The notes: generated from the letters alone by a model not told the origin. DNA of 64,000 nt from Kordiimonas sp. (GCA_002700365.1 PADB01000010.1:358504-422503), one strand, 5' to 3'. Positions 35,917 through 45,962 are shown, counted from the stretch's first letter. Made by a program: numbers and translations.

Positions 35917-36486
35917 TTACGTGGCAGAGATATTCTTTAATAAACGGGCCCGCATTAAGCTGATCCAGTATTTACTATATTCATACGTTAAGCGACGGCT
36001 ATTGGAAAGCGTAAAGCGACCTGTCTGCACCGCATAAGGTGTGATCCCAACGTCTGGCAGGAAACGTTGTAATTCAATTTGGGTGCGCGGCATGTGCGTC
36101 CGCGCGGTAACAACAATTAATGATTTATAACCATGTTCGATCGCCCAATGGGCGATTTCTGCCGCGTTGCCTTCCGTATTCTTAGCCTCTCGCCCCACAT
36201 CAATACAACAGGCAGACAACTCATCACTACTACCCAATAAATTATATACGCGCTCAAGACTGGTCCGTTCATATACGCCGGAAATCAGCAGACGCTCCCC
36301 TTTGTTTTGTTCTAATAATTCATACGCCGCTGCCAGACGGCCCGGCCCACCCGTCAGCACGGCAATGGCCTCTGCCGGGGCAAGATTCTGTATTTTCCCG
36401 GCTGGCGGTAATGACAGACAAAACCACAACAGCCCCCCTGACCACAACAAAAGTAAAATCAGACATAAGCGTAAAACCGCTTTCAA
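35917..36486 (-). CDS. YdcF/SanA-type (DUF218) envelope protein
   Basis: A 189-residue protein with an N-terminal membrane anchor (residues 5-27) and a periplasmic DUF218 domain. This has IAVLTGGPGRLAAAYELLE, LLISGVYERTSL, the NTEGNAAEIAHWAIEHGYKSLIVVTARTHMPRT core and the LLISG strand. ElyC, SanA and YdcF relatives are linked to envelope integrity; biochemical role unsettled. It lies between plsC and ftsX in the common alphaproteobacterial order ftsE-ftsX-ydcF-plsC. Confidence 0.85.
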   Translation of the reverse strand: MKAVLRLCLILLLLWSGGLLWFCLSLPPAGKIQNLAPAEAIAVLTGGPGRLAAAYELLEQNKGERLLISGVYERTSLERVYNLLGSSDELSACCIDVGREAKNTEGNAAEIAHWAIEHGYKSLIVVTARTHMPRTQIELQRFLPDVGITPYAVQTGRFTLSNSRRLTYEYSKYWISLMRARLLKNISAT

Positions 36487-36554
36487 TGATTTTTCCTCAT
36501 CTTTCCGTTTTGTATCTGCACCCGCGCCTCATTCGACCTGCCACAATCGTTTCC

Positions 36555-37436
36555 TTACAACATGCGCTGTAATTCACGCATGACGGTCCATCGCGCCGTG
36601 ATGGCAGAAAAGACCGCCGCTGCAAAAGGTAATAATAATATCGCCATTGCTTTGATCCATGAAAGGCTGACTGTCGTTAGCACGCTGCCTTCGATCTGTG
36701 TAATGAGTTTGGCCAGCGCAAATAATGTAATCGCCGCAATCACCACACCAATCAGCCCCCCTTTAAAACCATGATGCATAAAGCGGCGTTGGAATTCCGT
36801 TGCTATCATCGTGTCATGCGCCCCCATAAGATGCATGATTTCAATGGTGTCACGGTGTTCCGCCATGCCGGCCTTCGTGCCGAATATGACAATGCAAATT
36901 GTTGCCAGCACCACCAACAGCACAATCCCCCAGAAAGTTGATTGCAAAACCACAGATAATTCCATCAAATCCCCTAACCACTGTTGGTGGTCATCCAATA
37001 CCGCCTGGGGAGAAATCGTTCTTAATCTGGCCTGAACGGCTGTCAGGTTAATGGTTTTGTTCTTCTCTACGACAATATCAATCAACGACGGGATCGGTAA
37101 ATCATTTGTTATATTATCACGCCCCAACCATGGCGCCAGAAGGTCTTTCATCGCATCGCCATCAATACGCTCTGCACTCTCTAATCCCGGCACAGAAGCC
37201 AAATACGATAGGGCGGCCTCTGTCTGCTTCTCCCTTTCCACCGGGTCGGCCACGGTAATCTGCACGGTTAAACGATGTGTCAAATCGCTTGTCCAGGCCG
37301 TCAGTGATCCTTGCAACGATAAGCTGCCCGCCAATGCCAGGGCACATAGATAAACCATCACGGCCATCACCCAGGGCAGCAGACTGGTCGCTGCCCTGTC
37401 CTGGCTATCAGATAGGAAAACAACACGCGATGTCAT
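36555..37436 (-). CDS. ftsX: Cell division protein FtsX
   Basis: Membrane subunit of the FtsEX ABC-type complex, which regulates septal murein hydrolases of the EnvC/amidase type. 293 residues with four membrane spans: one near residues 22-43 and three after residue 160. A large periplasmic loop lies between them (LTHRLTVQITVADPVEREK ... LRTISPQAVLDDHQQWLGDLM). The FtsX-like permease domain follows, including GTKAGMAEHRDTIEIMHLMG. Its start overlaps the ftsE stop (ATGA). An EnvC-like gene occurs at 58659-59942. Confidence 0.92.
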   Translation of the reverse strand: MTSRVVFLSDSQDRAATSLLPWVMAVMVYLCALALAGSLSLQGSLTAWTSDLTHRLTVQITVADPVEREKQTEAALSYLASVPGLESAERIDGDAMKDLLAPWLGRDNITNDLPIPSLIDIVVEKNKTINLTAVQARLRTISPQAVLDDHQQWLGDLMELSVVLQSTFWGIVLLVVLATICIVIFGTKAGMAEHRDTIEIMHLMGAHDTMIATEFQRRFMHHGFKGGLIGVVIAAITLFALAKLITQIEGSVLTTVSLSWIKAMAILLLPFAAAVFSAITARWTVMRELQRML

Positions 37437-38110
37437 ATGATATCCCCCGCTCCGTCCAAACGGGACACAAATCTGTCGCGCAGGTGCAATTGCGGCGCAC
37501 CGATCTTACGAACCAGATTCATATCATGGGTTGCGATCACGGTTGTTGTCCCCAATTTGTTTAGTTCCACAAACAAATGCATTAAACGTTCTGACATGGC
37601 CGGGTCCACATTTCCCGTGGGCTCATCCGCCAGTAATAAGTCTGGTTTTGCGATCACTGCCCGTGCAATTGCCACACGCTGTTTTTCCCCACCGGACAAT
37701 ACAGGTGGGCGGGATTTCATGCGGTCCTTCAGCCCAACCCACACAAGCAATTCTTCCACGTGCTGGTCGATCTCGCGCCCACTGCCCCCGGCAATACGCA
37801 AAGGCAAGGCAACATTTTCCACCGCCGTCAAATGGTCCAGAAGTCTGAATTCCTGAAACACCACACCGATCCGTCGACGCAGGCGCGGAAGGTCATCCCG
37901 CTTAAGATCTGTGACATTCTGTCCAAACATTTCTAATCGCCCCCGGGATGGACGATGCGCCAGATAAAGCATCTTCAGTAATGAACTTTTCCCCGCACCA
38001 CTTGGCCCCGTTAGGAAATGGAACGATCCCTGCGGCAATTCAAAGCTGATATCCCTGAGAACTTCGGCTTCCATACCATACCGCATGCCGACATTATTAA
38101 ACGAAATCAC
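37433..38110 (-). CDS. ftsE: Cell division ATP-binding protein FtsE
   Basis: ATPase subunit of FtsEX. 225 residues. Walker A GPSGAGKS at 35-42, Q-loop VVFQEFRLLDHLT, ABC signature LSGGEKQRVAIARAV, Walker B LLLADEPTGNVDP and the switch His in VIATHDMNLV. Closely matches FtsE. First gene of the minus-strand run ftsE-ftsX-ydcF-like-plsC. It faces away from the zinc-ribbon gene at 38344. Confidence 0.95.
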   Translation of the reverse strand: MISFNNVGMRYGMEAEVLRDISFELPQGSFHFLTGPSGAGKSSLLKMLYLAHRPSRGRLEMFGQNVTDLKRDDLPRLRRRIGVVFQEFRLLDHLTAVENVALPLRIAGGSGREIDQHVEELLVWVGLKDRMKSRPPVLSGGEKQRVAIARAVIAKPDLLLADEPTGNVDPAMSERLMHLFVELNKLGTTTVIATHDMNLVRKIGAPQLHLRDRFVSRLDGAGDII

Positions 38111-38343
38111 GTGCTTTCCTTATAATTCTATCGTCATAATTTTATTGTTCGGCCCGCCCCTGACAGCTTTTTCTCCCTTTCAAAGCTGCCCGTCCTGCAT
38201 TATTTTTTCATTTATATCTTAAAGCATATCTTTGCACTTCTGCAAAGTGCCCATGGTTTTGATCGTGAAGAATCCCTGCTCTTGCCAAGCGGGGATGTGA
38301 TGCTTATAAATATCTGAAATACAATAGTATCACAGGCGTTTAG

Positions 38344-39252
38344 ATGATTCTGACCTGCCCGGAATGTTCCACACGTTATGTGGTTGATCCCAAAAAACTT
38401 CTGCCCAGCGGCCGCGTGGTGCGCTGTGCTAAATGCAGTCATAGTTGGCAAGAACCAGCCCCCGCAGATGATATCCCTGTTGTGGAAGAGCCCCCAACGG
38501 CACCAGAAACCCCTGGAAATGCGCCACATTCAGGGGGTCACACCGCAAAACCATCGCCCCAGACATCCTCGGATGATAACGACTTAGCCCAACAAATTGA
38601 TTCCGGGCACCGGGCAGAAGAAAACACGGCGCAAGACAGCACTGATAATTTTGACTTTCCTATACAACGTAATCGCCCTAAACGCCCACGCCCTCCCCGG
38701 ACAAGCCACGCTAACCTGCCCATGGTGCAATCTCGGTCGCCTGATGGTAACCGCTGGGGCTGGGTCAGCCTTATTGTATTTATAGGCTGCATCATTACTG
38801 GTTTATTGCTGTTTCCAGAGGAAGTCAGTAAATCATGGCCGCCGGCCTCCAAATTATATCAAAGCATCGGCCTCACCTCCGATACCCCCTCCGCATCAAA
38901 CGCTGATGGGCATATCCGCATGCCCGTGCAAAAACAAACCATTCCAACCACGCCGTCTAAACCATTGGATGAATTGCTGAAAATTCATGGCCTGACGTTA
39001 TCTATGATTGATGAACGTGGAACGCCGACCCTGACCATCAGCGGAAAGATTGCCAACATTGGTGATGAAACCGTCACCTTACCGCCTGTCAAAGTCGAAG
39101 TCACCGATGCACAACGTGTCACCATACGTGAATGGACCATTACCCCCGCCTTGAAATATCTTGCGATAGAGGGGGAAACCACGTTTCAAACCTCCCTGCC
39201 CAATCCACCACAAACGGCCACTGATGTTCGTGTCACTTTTGAAAAAAACTGA
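38344..39252 (+). CDS. Zinc-ribbon (MJ0042) and DUF3426-type membrane protein
   Basis: A 302-residue protein. The N-terminal zinc ribbon MILTCPECSTRYVVD and VRCAKCSHSWQEP gives two CxxC knuckles. A long polar, Pro-rich linker follows to about residue 135, then one membrane span (WGWVSLIVFIGCIITGLLLF). The C-terminal extracytoplasmic DUF3426-like region has LTISGKIANIGDETVTLPPVKVEV and REWTI. Function unknown. A conserved neighbour of ftsEX and a phosphoribosyltransferase in alphaproteobacteria. The next gene begins 2 bp after its stop. Confidence 0.85.
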   Translation: MILTCPECSTRYVVDPKKLLPSGRVVRCAKCSHSWQEPAPADDIPVVEEPPTAPETPGNAPHSGGHTAKPSPQTSSDDNDLAQQIDSGHRAEENTAQDSTDNFDFPIQRNRPKRPRPPRTSHANLPMVQSRSPDGNRWGWVSLIVFIGCIITGLLLFPEEVSKSWPPASKLYQSIGLTSDTPSASNADGHIRMPVQKQTIPTTPSKPLDELLKIHGLTLSMIDERGTPTLTISGKIANIGDETVTLPPVKVEVTDAQRVTIREWTITPALKYLAIEGETTFQTSLPNPPQTATDVRVTFEKN

Positions 39253-39254
39253 CA

Positions 39255-39788
39255 ATGACAGCCGCCACCCCACAGATAGAGCTTTTGTTTTCCGCTGCAG
39301 AAATAGGCAATCGCTTACAACAAATGGCGTCTGAACTGGCGCCAACAATTAATAATAACACCGTTATTATCACCATATTAAACAGCAGTTTTATGTTTGC
39401 TGCCGACCTTATGCGGGCTCTCTATAATGAAGGCTGTCATTTCGAAACCGATTTTTTATGTTTGTCCGGTTATGGTGACGATCAACAGGTCGGGACCATT
39501 AAATTAATACAGGATATAAAAATTCCGCTTCATGGTCGATCTGTCTTACTTCTGGATGACATCCTGGACAGCGGGAATACACTTGCCTATGCCCTGCAAC
39601 ATTTGCGCCCACAGAACCCGTCCCATATTCAGGCTGCATTTCTGTTAGATAAAGGCCGGGGCATACGCCCTGCTGTCCCAACCACCACAGGCTTTAGCTG
39701 CCCGGACCAGTTTGTGGTTGGTTATGGCATGGATAGCGCCCAAAAATACCGCGAATTGCCGTATATCGGGACGGTCAACCAAATGTAA
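39255..39788 (+). CDS. hpt: Hypoxanthine phosphoribosyltransferase-type protein
   Basis: Purine salvage: PRPP plus hypoxanthine or guanine to the nucleotide. 177 residues. The PRPP-binding loop VLLLDDILDSGNTLAYAL (residues about 97-114) and the earlier ITILNSSFMFAADLMRAL region match the Hpt family. The region AAFLLDKGRG and YGMDSAQKYRELPYIG near the C-terminus completes the base-binding hood. Translationally close to the zinc-ribbon gene. Some such genes are annotated only as phosphoribosyltransferases; exact base preference is not visible. Confidence 0.87.
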   Translation: MTAATPQIELLFSAAEIGNRLQQMASELAPTINNNTVIITILNSSFMFAADLMRALYNEGCHFETDFLCLSGYGDDQQVGTIKLIQDIKIPLHGRSVLLLDDILDSGNTLAYALQHLRPQNPSHIQAAFLLDKGRGIRPAVPTTTGFSCPDQFVVGYGMDSAQKYRELPYIGTVNQM

Positions 39789-39835
39789 ACATATCTTTGT
39801 TGTAATGTAACAGCTATGCAGCAAAGGAGAGCAGG

Positions 39836-40204
39836 ATGATGGCACACATCCTCATTGCGGAAGACGACGAAGCCGTAAGAAGTTTTGTCGCCCGCGCACT
39901 TCAACATCATGGACACACAACGCATACCGTAGCTGACGGTGGTGCTGCCGTGCGTGCCCTGCAAACGGCAAAATTCGATCTTCTGCTCACGGATATTGTC
40001 ATGCCTGTAATGGACGGCGTGGCCCTTGCGCTTAAGGCCTCTGCGGACTACCCACATTTACCGATCGTCATGATGACCGGCTATGCCAGTGAGTACAAAC
40101 GCGCGCATAATCTGGAAAGCCTCATTCATGATGTCATCAATAAGCCCTTCTCGCTAACGGATATCTGCACCGCCGTAGATCAGGCCTTAGACCACCGTCC
40201 TTAA
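39836..40204 (+). CDS. cpdR: CpdR-like single-domain response regulator
   Basis: A 122-residue stand-alone receiver. Acidic pocket EDD at residues 9-11, phosphoacceptor Asp53 in LLLTDIVMPVMDG, Thr in MMTGYASEY and Lys in INKPFS. In Caulobacter and related bacteria CpdR is a phosphorylation-controlled adaptor that brings ClpXP to substrates during the cell cycle. Assignment rests on the AHILIAEDDEAVRSFVARAL opening and length. Other single receivers are possible. The gene is convergent with the DUF4175 gene. Confidence 0.82.
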   Translation: MMAHILIAEDDEAVRSFVARALQHHGHTTHTVADGGAAVRALQTAKFDLLLTDIVMPVMDGVALALKASADYPHLPIVMMTGYASEYKRAHNLESLIHDVINKPFSLTDICTAVDQALDHRP

Positions 40205-40267
40205 ACACCACAATAATGATTGTACCGCTGCTCCACGGGATGCACACAGGTTACCGTTGCAGAGTGT

Positions 40268-42223
40268 TTATGGTGCTGAACGCACGCCACCATTTTGCTG
40301 TCCTCTGGCAACTTCCTGCGCCAATAATCGCGACAGACTATGTAAATAAGATACGATCTGGCTTTGGTTTTGCGCGGCTTCTTCAAAACTGTCGGATCGT
40401 ATTTTCTCAATCGCCAAACGGCATGACGTTTGCGCCATCCTTACATAAGGACCCGTATCAATTCCCGCCTGCTCTAACGTTTCTCCCAACAACACTAAAC
40501 TCTCTTGTAGCTTCTGTTGGGTGTCGACCCACTCCTCCCTGTCTGCCACAAAAGACCGACGATCCGGAGGCGGCACTGCGCGCTGAGACTCCAATGCAGG
40601 ATTGGTCTTATAATACGTTGCCGGGTCAGCCATCGCCTGTCCTTTATAACTTTGCCCCAACAGCATTTTTTGTAATTCTATAAGCTGTTCAAGGATGGCC
40701 TTACTCTCCACTGCCGTCACATAGCGCAAATAAGCGCCCCGGTTTGGGAATTCCTTATGGTTATATGTCAGTGCCTCTCGTAGATGCGATATCATTTCGC
40801 GCGCAACAGGGTATTGATTTTTTTCGACTTTATGCAACACACCGTTCAACAAACGCCGCAGATCTTTCTGGTCAATCTGCCCCCCTTCATCGCCATAAGA
40901 TAATATCCCGCCCGGACTACGGCGGAACCGGGCATATAGGCGATCCAGTATTTGTAGCTGGGGCAACAGGTTTGCCACGTCCTGCTCTTGCCATAGCCCC
41001 TGTTCCACATGACCTAATTGTGCCAGTAAGTCGCGCTCCACATGGCCGCGCGCGCCCGCATCCAAACGCCATGAAATATCCCATAATAACCTCGCCACCT
41101 CTGCCGTTGTTTTTTGGTCGTGCGCGCTAAGACGCCAATAGGCACTGCGCAATCCCAGATAAAACACCGGATCCAGCCTCACATCCGCCGGCACCAATGT
41201 CAGTGACAATAGCCGTCGGCGTAGCGCCATGCGCCCTTCGGCCCCGGTTAAAAGTTTCTGGCGGACATTGTCGATTTCCACCGCTAACGGGTGGTCAAAT
41301 TCATAAGGGGTGGGCGTAAACGGGCCAACACGATAACGCACACGTTGTTCCGCGTCATCCAACGCCACAACATCCAGCACATAATCCCGCCCCCCTACAA
41401 AATCAGCCCCAAAATCCAAAGCCCATTTCTGTTTTAAAGCCTTTATATCCCGGAAAGGCAGTTGCTGTTTTTTCAGCAAACGCACGTCCCCGTCATCAGC
41501 CCCCAATACTTCTGACAGGGAAACGTAAACGGCGGAAAGACGGTAATCATCTACAGCCTCTAGCGTAATTTCCGTAAGCCCCTTTGTCGTAACAGCCCTT
41601 AATAATCCGGCATGCACCACCGGGGGCAGGTCATTGATAACTAACAATGGCCATTGCGCCAGCACATGACTTCCCTGACGAATAGACCAATTCATGACAT
41701 CTGTAACCGGAACACGCGCCACAAGAGAGCCCGTATCATCTGCAACGAATGGAAAGGCCATATCTCCGCGTACCAATGTGGTCGCCCAAATGGTTCCACG
41801 CACCCTTATATGCATTTCACTGTCTTCCGGCACCCCTCCCAATGACAGCATTTTATGCATTTCATTTGTACGTAAAGACAACGTCTTTATCGTCTGTCCC
41901 GTGTGGGGGGGCGGCGTTATTGTGATATCCACCTCTAATGGAGCGGCAGGCGACAGCAACGGTAAATGCAGTGCGACATGGAGACGGCGTTGTGCATCGT
42001 CCCCTGCCAGAACATAAAGACCGCCTAACAGCATAAATAGCAACAAATACCGCAGGAAACGCAATTGCGGCGCACGTTCAAGCCCCCAATAACGGTAGGT
42101 CCAGCCCTGCCACAAAAAACCCGCCCCTAACAAGGCAAACAGCACAAGAGTCAATTCCTGCACCCCTGCGGGCGTTGCCCCCCAAGGATCCAGCAGCGAC
42201 AATCCAAAATATAATAACAGCAT
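40268..42223 (-). CDS. DUF4175 (TIGR02302-type) membrane protein
   Basis: At least 651 residues with N-terminal membrane spans (residues 1-11 and about 22-70). A large extracytoplasmic part has RRRLLSLTLVPADVRLDP, Arg-rich helices (LLWDISWRLDAGARGHVERDLLAQL) and a Gln-rich helical C-terminus. The family usually exceeds 800 residues with a longer low-complexity tail, so this is a short form. The reading frame remains open upstream of the first ATG, to just after the lysA stop, without ATG, GTG or TTG. A CTG near 42335, after AGGA, could be the true start and would complete the first span. Function unknown. It is the last gene of argH-lptM-lysA-DUF4175. Confidence 0.82.
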   Translation of the reverse strand: MLLLYFGLSLLDPWGATPAGVQELTLVLFALLGAGFLWQGWTYRYWGLERAPQLRFLRYLLLFMLLGGLYVLAGDDAQRRLHVALHLPLLSPAAPLEVDITITPPPHTGQTIKTLSLRTNEMHKMLSLGGVPEDSEMHIRVRGTIWATTLVRGDMAFPFVADDTGSLVARVPVTDVMNWSIRQGSHVLAQWPLLVINDLPPVVHAGLLRAVTTKGLTEITLEAVDDYRLSAVYVSLSEVLGADDGDVRLLKKQQLPFRDIKALKQKWALDFGADFVGGRDYVLDVVALDDAEQRVRYRVGPFTPTPYEFDHPLAVEIDNVRQKLLTGAEGRMALRRRLLSLTLVPADVRLDPVFYLGLRSAYWRLSAHDQKTTAEVARLLWDISWRLDAGARGHVERDLLAQLGHVEQGLWQEQDVANLLPQLQILDRLYARFRRSPGGILSYGDEGGQIDQKDLRRLLNGVLHKVEKNQYPVAREMISHLREALTYNHKEFPNRGAYLRYVTAVESKAILEQLIELQKMLLGQSYKGQAMADPATYYKTNPALESQRAVPPPDRRSFVADREEWVDTQQKLQESLVLLGETLEQAGIDTGPYVRMAQTSCRLAIEKIRSDSFEEAAQNQSQIVSYLHSLSRLLAQEVARGQQNGGVRSAP

Positions 42224-42349
42224 GGCGGCGGCCGCCAGGAAAGATTTGAGAATCGCTAACCCCGAACGACGCGGTGCATAGTCCGCTGTCGTTTTTTTAT
42301 CCGGGTTGTCTGGTAAAGGCGCGGTCCGTTTCAGCAGATGATCCTAATT

Positions 42350-43618
42350 TTAATCCAGCCATTCCGGTATTATATCAAGACCGATCATATCCTCATAGCT
42401 TGGACGTTGCCGGATGACCTGAAACTGGTCATTTTTCACCAGAACTTCAGGCACCAAAGGACGGGTATTATAGGTTGACGCCATGACAGCACCGTAAGCC
42501 CCCGCTGTCATCAGAGAAACCAAATCACCCATTTTTAAAGGGGGCATCTCACGGCCTTTGGCAAAAACATCCCCGGTTTCACACACAGGACCGACAATAT
42601 CTACCGGATTTAACGCCACATCAGCCGATGCCTCGCGTACAGGTAAAATATCATGCCACGCATCATAAAGACTTGGCCGTAAAAGATCATTCATTGCCCC
42701 ATCGATGATAACAAAGCGGTTCTTCTCACCGTCTTTGACATAGACCACTTTTGAAATCATGACCCCTGCATTGCCCACAATCAACCGGCCTGGCTCCAGA
42801 ATAATCTGGCAGCCTAAATCACCTGTCACCGCCTTAATCATCTGCGCATATTCCACAGGGTGTGGCGGCACGGCATTGGTCCGCATATAAGGGACACCCA
42901 GTCCCCCTCCCAGGTCCAGACGACGAATGTTATGACCAGCGGCCCGCAGCTCTTTGACTAATCCGGCGACACGCTCAAATGCGGCCATAAAAGGCCCCAA
43001 TTCGGTTAATTGCGAACCAATATGCACATCGACACCGACCACTTCAATGCCCGGAAGGGCGGCGGCCTGCGCGTAAACGTCCTGTGCCTTTTTCCACGAA
43101 ATGCCGAATTTATTTTCCGCTTTACCAGTTGCAATCTTTTCATGCGTTTTCGCATCCACATCCGGATTCAGGCGAAAGGCAACCGGGGCTACCTTTCCCA
43201 TATCACTGGCGACACGGCTTAATTGCTCAAGCTCTGCTTCTGATTCCACATTAAATTGATGGATTCCCGACGTCAGGGCAAACGCCATTTCTTCTTCGGT
43301 CTTGGCGACGCCAGAATAAACAATTTTTTCAGCCGGTACACCTGCCGCCAACGCGCGGCGCAATTCCCCTTGGGATACCACATCCGCCCCACAACCCAAC
43401 CGCGCCAATGTACGGATCACCGCCTGATTTGTATTGGCTTTTACGGCATAACACACTAAAGCGTTCTGCCCCGTAAACGCCTCCGCAAAAACCTTATAAT
43501 GGCGTTCCAACGTTGCCGTGGAATAACAATAAAAAGGTGTTCCTACCGCGGCCGCGATCTCACTGATCGGGACATCTTCGGCATGAAGTTCACCATTTTT
43601 GTACTGAAAATGATCCAT
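42350..43618 (-). CDS. lysA: Diaminopimelate decarboxylase
   Basis: Last step of lysine synthesis: meso-diaminopimelate to lysine plus CO2. 422 residues, fold III PLP enzyme. The PLP lysine is Lys60 in VCYAVKANTNQ. HIGSQLTELGPF, the glycine-rich phosphate site RRLDLGGGLGVPY, EPGRLIVGNAG and the C-terminal GPVCETGDVFAKGRE (active Cys) and SAGAYGAVMASTYN-like segment (here TAGAYGAVMASTYN) are present. It is followed on the same strand by the DUF4175 gene and preceded by lptM. Confidence 0.96.
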   Translation of the reverse strand: MDHFQYKNGELHAEDVPISEIAAAVGTPFYCYSTATLERHYKVFAEAFTGQNALVCYAVKANTNQAVIRTLARLGCGADVVSQGELRRALAAGVPAEKIVYSGVAKTEEEMAFALTSGIHQFNVESEAELEQLSRVASDMGKVAPVAFRLNPDVDAKTHEKIATGKAENKFGISWKKAQDVYAQAAALPGIEVVGVDVHIGSQLTELGPFMAAFERVAGLVKELRAAGHNIRRLDLGGGLGVPYMRTNAVPPHPVEYAQMIKAVTGDLGCQIILEPGRLIVGNAGVMISKVVYVKDGEKNRFVIIDGAMNDLLRPSLYDAWHDILPVREASADVALNPVDIVGPVCETGDVFAKGREMPPLKMGDLVSLMTAGAYGAVMASTYNTRPLVPEVLVKNDQFQVIRQRPSYEDMIGLDIIPEWLD

Positions 43619-43678
43619 AACCCTGACCTGATATTCTCGTAATGCTATAGGCTAATGCCTATTTCTATAATCGCCTGC

Positions 43679-43822
43679 TTATGATGAAATACCGTCTTTC
43701 GCAACAGCTTCTTGTGCAGGCGCGTCCCATCCCGGCGGCGGCAATACAGCCCCCTTTTTCCCGCAGGATGACACCCCTACCATTATCAGCACAGCCCCAA
43801 GGATCATTGCTATTTTATGCAT
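43679..43822 (-). CDS. lptM: Small lipoprotein of the LptM/YifL type
   Basis: A 47-residue product. Met-His-Lys start, hydrophobic signal (IAMILGAVLIMVGV), lipobox VSSC with the modified Cys at residue 20, then GKKGAVLPPPGWD. The pattern CGxKGxLxxP is that of LptM, a lipoprotein reported to help maturation of the LptD/LptE lipopolysaccharide translocon. AGGAG lies just upstream of the ATG. Its position between argH and lysA is the conserved location of this gene in proteobacteria, which strongly supports the call despite the size. Confidence 0.85.
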   Translation of the reverse strand: MHKIAMILGAVLIMVGVSSCGKKGAVLPPPGWDAPAQEAVAKDGISS

Positions 43823-43858
43823 TAATTGCTCCTGTTGCAGTCTATCATCTACGCACCA

Positions 43859-45280
43859 TTAACGGTTTGCATGGTGTTCCGCCAGCCGCGTCCGCGCCAT
43901 TTGAATCTGGTCGCGGACCTGTGACGGGGCCGTACCCCCATAACTGGTCCGACTGTTCACTGAACTTTCCACCGATAACACAGTAAAGACATCATCATTA
44001 ATACGCGGTTCTACTGTTTGCATTTCCGTCAGGCTTAAACCATCCAGATCACAGCCTTTCTGTTCCGCCATCGCCACAAGAGAGCCCGTGACATGATGCG
44101 CCTCACGGAACGGCATCCCCAAAACCCGTACAAGCCAGTCTGCCAAATCCGTCGCCGTAATAAAGCCCGCTGTGGTGGACGCCTTCATTTTTTCAGCATC
44201 TGCCTTCAGGTCACGGACCATCCCCGCCATCGCCACAAGACAGAGTGACAGGGATTCTACCGCATCAAAGGTCACTTCCTTATCTTCCTGCATATCTTTT
44301 GAATAAGCTAGCGGCAGGCCCTTCATCACAATAAGCAAGCTGTTGAGGTCTCCAATAATCCGTCCAACTTTGGCCCGGCTCAATTCTGCGGCATCAGGAT
44401 TACGCTTCTGCGGCATTATAGACGACCCCGTGGTGAATTTATCCGTCAGTTGCACATAAGCAAATTGGGCTGAACACCAGATGACAATTTCTTCCGCCAA
44501 CCGGGATAAATGCACCCCGCATAATGACGCCGCACTCATAAATTCAATCGCAAAGTCACGGTCGGAAACACTATCGAGGCTATTGGCCGTTGGCCCTTCA
44601 AAACCCAATGCCTTTGCGGTCATAAATCTATCTGTTGGAAAAGACGTACCCGCCAGGGCAGCAGCCCCCAATGGACTTTCATTCAATCGCTGGCGTGCAT
44701 CCCGGAACCGTCCCCGGTCCCGGTCAAACATTTCGAAGTAAGCCAAAAGATGATGGCCAAATGTCACAGGCTGTGCGGATTGTAAATGTGTAAAGCCCGG
44801 CAGAATAACATCTGCATATTCTTCAGCCCGGTCCACCAAGGCTGCCTGTAAATCTGCTAATGCCTGATCTGTGGCATCAATGGCATCACGGACCCATAAT
44901 TTAAAATCTGTCGCCACCTGGTCATTGCGTGAACGGGCTGTGTGTAAACGCCCTGCGGCCTCGCCCACAATTTCCTTCAGGCGCGCTTCCACATGCATGT
45001 GGATATCCTCTAATTTAGGATCATAGGTAAAATCACCAGCTTCGATTTCCGCCCGCACCTGATCCAGGCCCTGTTGAATAGCCTGTCCATCGTCGCTTGA
45101 AATAATGCCCTGCGCCACCAACATATCGCAATGAGCCTTTGACCCGGCGATATCCTGACGGTACAACTTTTTATCAAAATCAATTGACGCATTTATTTGT
45201 TCCATAATGGCGGCAGGCCCGCCGTCAAAGCGGCCTCCCCATAAGGCATTTGCATCTGAATTTTGTGTTTTATCCGTCAT
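43859..45280 (-). CDS. argH: Argininosuccinate lyase
   Basis: Cleaves argininosuccinate to arginine and fumarate. 473 residues from the ATG at 45280 (the frame is open to 45436, but the upstream part is not family-like). Motifs: [13 protein letters not shown] at the start, [32 protein letters not shown] (catalytic His), and the fumarase/aspartase signature [15 protein letters not shown]. Complete and typical. First gene of argH-lptM-lysA-DUF4175, divergent from tlpA with only about 54 bp between starts. Confidence 0.96.
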   Translation of the reverse strand: MTDKTQNSDANALWGGRFDGGPAAIMEQINASIDFDKKLYRQDIAGSKAHCDMLVAQGIISSDDGQAIQQGLDQVRAEIEAGDFTYDPKLEDIHMHVEARLKEIVGEAAGRLHTARSRNDQVATDFKLWVRDAIDATDQALADLQAALVDRAEEYADVILPGFTHLQSAQPVTFGHHLLAYFEMFDRDRGRFRDARQRLNESPLGAAALAGTSFPTDRFMTAKALGFEGPTANSLDSVSDRDFAIEFMSAASLCGVHLSRLAEEIVIWCSAQFAYVQLTDKFTTGSSIMPQKRNPDAAELSRAKVGRIIGDLNSLLIVMKGLPLAYSKDMQEDKEVTFDAVESLSLCLVAMAGMVRDLKADAEKMKASTTAGFITATDLADWLVRVLGMPFREAHHVTGSLVAMAEQKGCDLDGLSLTEMQTVEPRINDDVFTVLSVESSVNSRTSYGGTAPSQVRDQIQMARTRLAEHHANR

Positions 45281-45334
45281 TGACTTTTCCATCGTCTCGC
45301 AAAGCAATAAAGCAGTAGTGAAGAATATCTGGCC

Positions 45335-45907
45335 ATGAAAAAAACCATTACTTTCATCATAGCGGCGACCGCCGCCCTGGTCATCATTTTCAGCCTGTAC
45401 ATAGGTGGGAATACGCCATACGCCCATCAACTGCAAGCTTTTGCCACAGGGGAGATGGCAAAATTCGCCTTACAGACGGACGCAAAAAATGTTCCGGATA
45501 TTGCCGTCACCAATGCCCGTGGTGAAGACGTCCGCTTATCAGACTATCGCGGCAAAGTCCTGCTGATTAATTTCTGGGCCACATGGTGCGCTCCTTGCCG
45601 CCATGAAATGCCTGCTTTGGAACGCCTGCAACAGCAATTGGGCAGCAAAGATTTTGAAGTCCTGATTATCTCAATGGACCGTGGCGGTCTGAAAACCTCA
45701 CAGAAATTTCTGGATGATATTGGCGTCACGGCCTTAAAGCCGCTGATTGATGACGCCAGCCGCCTTGGGCGCGCCATGGGGGCTTTTGGCCTACCCACCA
45801 CTATTATGGTCGACCGCAATGGCAAGGAAATTGGCCGGCTGGTGGGTCCCGCCGTTTGGGATGCGCCCGAGGCCCTGACCTTAATCCAGCAAAGCCTGCT
45901 ACTTTAG
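45335..45907 (+). CDS. tlpA: TlpA-like membrane-anchored thiol:disulfide reductase
   Basis: Periplasmic thioredoxin-fold protein. 190 residues. N-terminal anchor at residues 4-24, then the AhpC/TSA-type redoxin domain with [20 protein letters not shown]; the active pair is Cys85 and Cys88. The cis-Pro is in [19 protein letters not shown]. TlpA relatives reduce cytochrome c or copper-centre cysteines for respiratory complexes. The divergent position next to argH is a conserved alphaproteobacterial pairing. Confidence 0.92.
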   Translation: MKKTITFIIAATAALVIIFSLYIGGNTPYAHQLQAFATGEMAKFALQTDAKNVPDIAVTNARGEDVRLSDYRGKVLLINFWATWCAPCRHEMPALERLQQQLGSKDFEVLIISMDRGGLKTSQKFLDDIGVTALKPLIDDASRLGRAMGAFGLPTTIMVDRNGKEIGRLVGPAVWDAPEALTLIQQSLLL

Positions 45908-45962
45908 GGCCTTTAACACAACGGCAACACAATGTTTTCTGTTGTAATGACACATAACGCCC

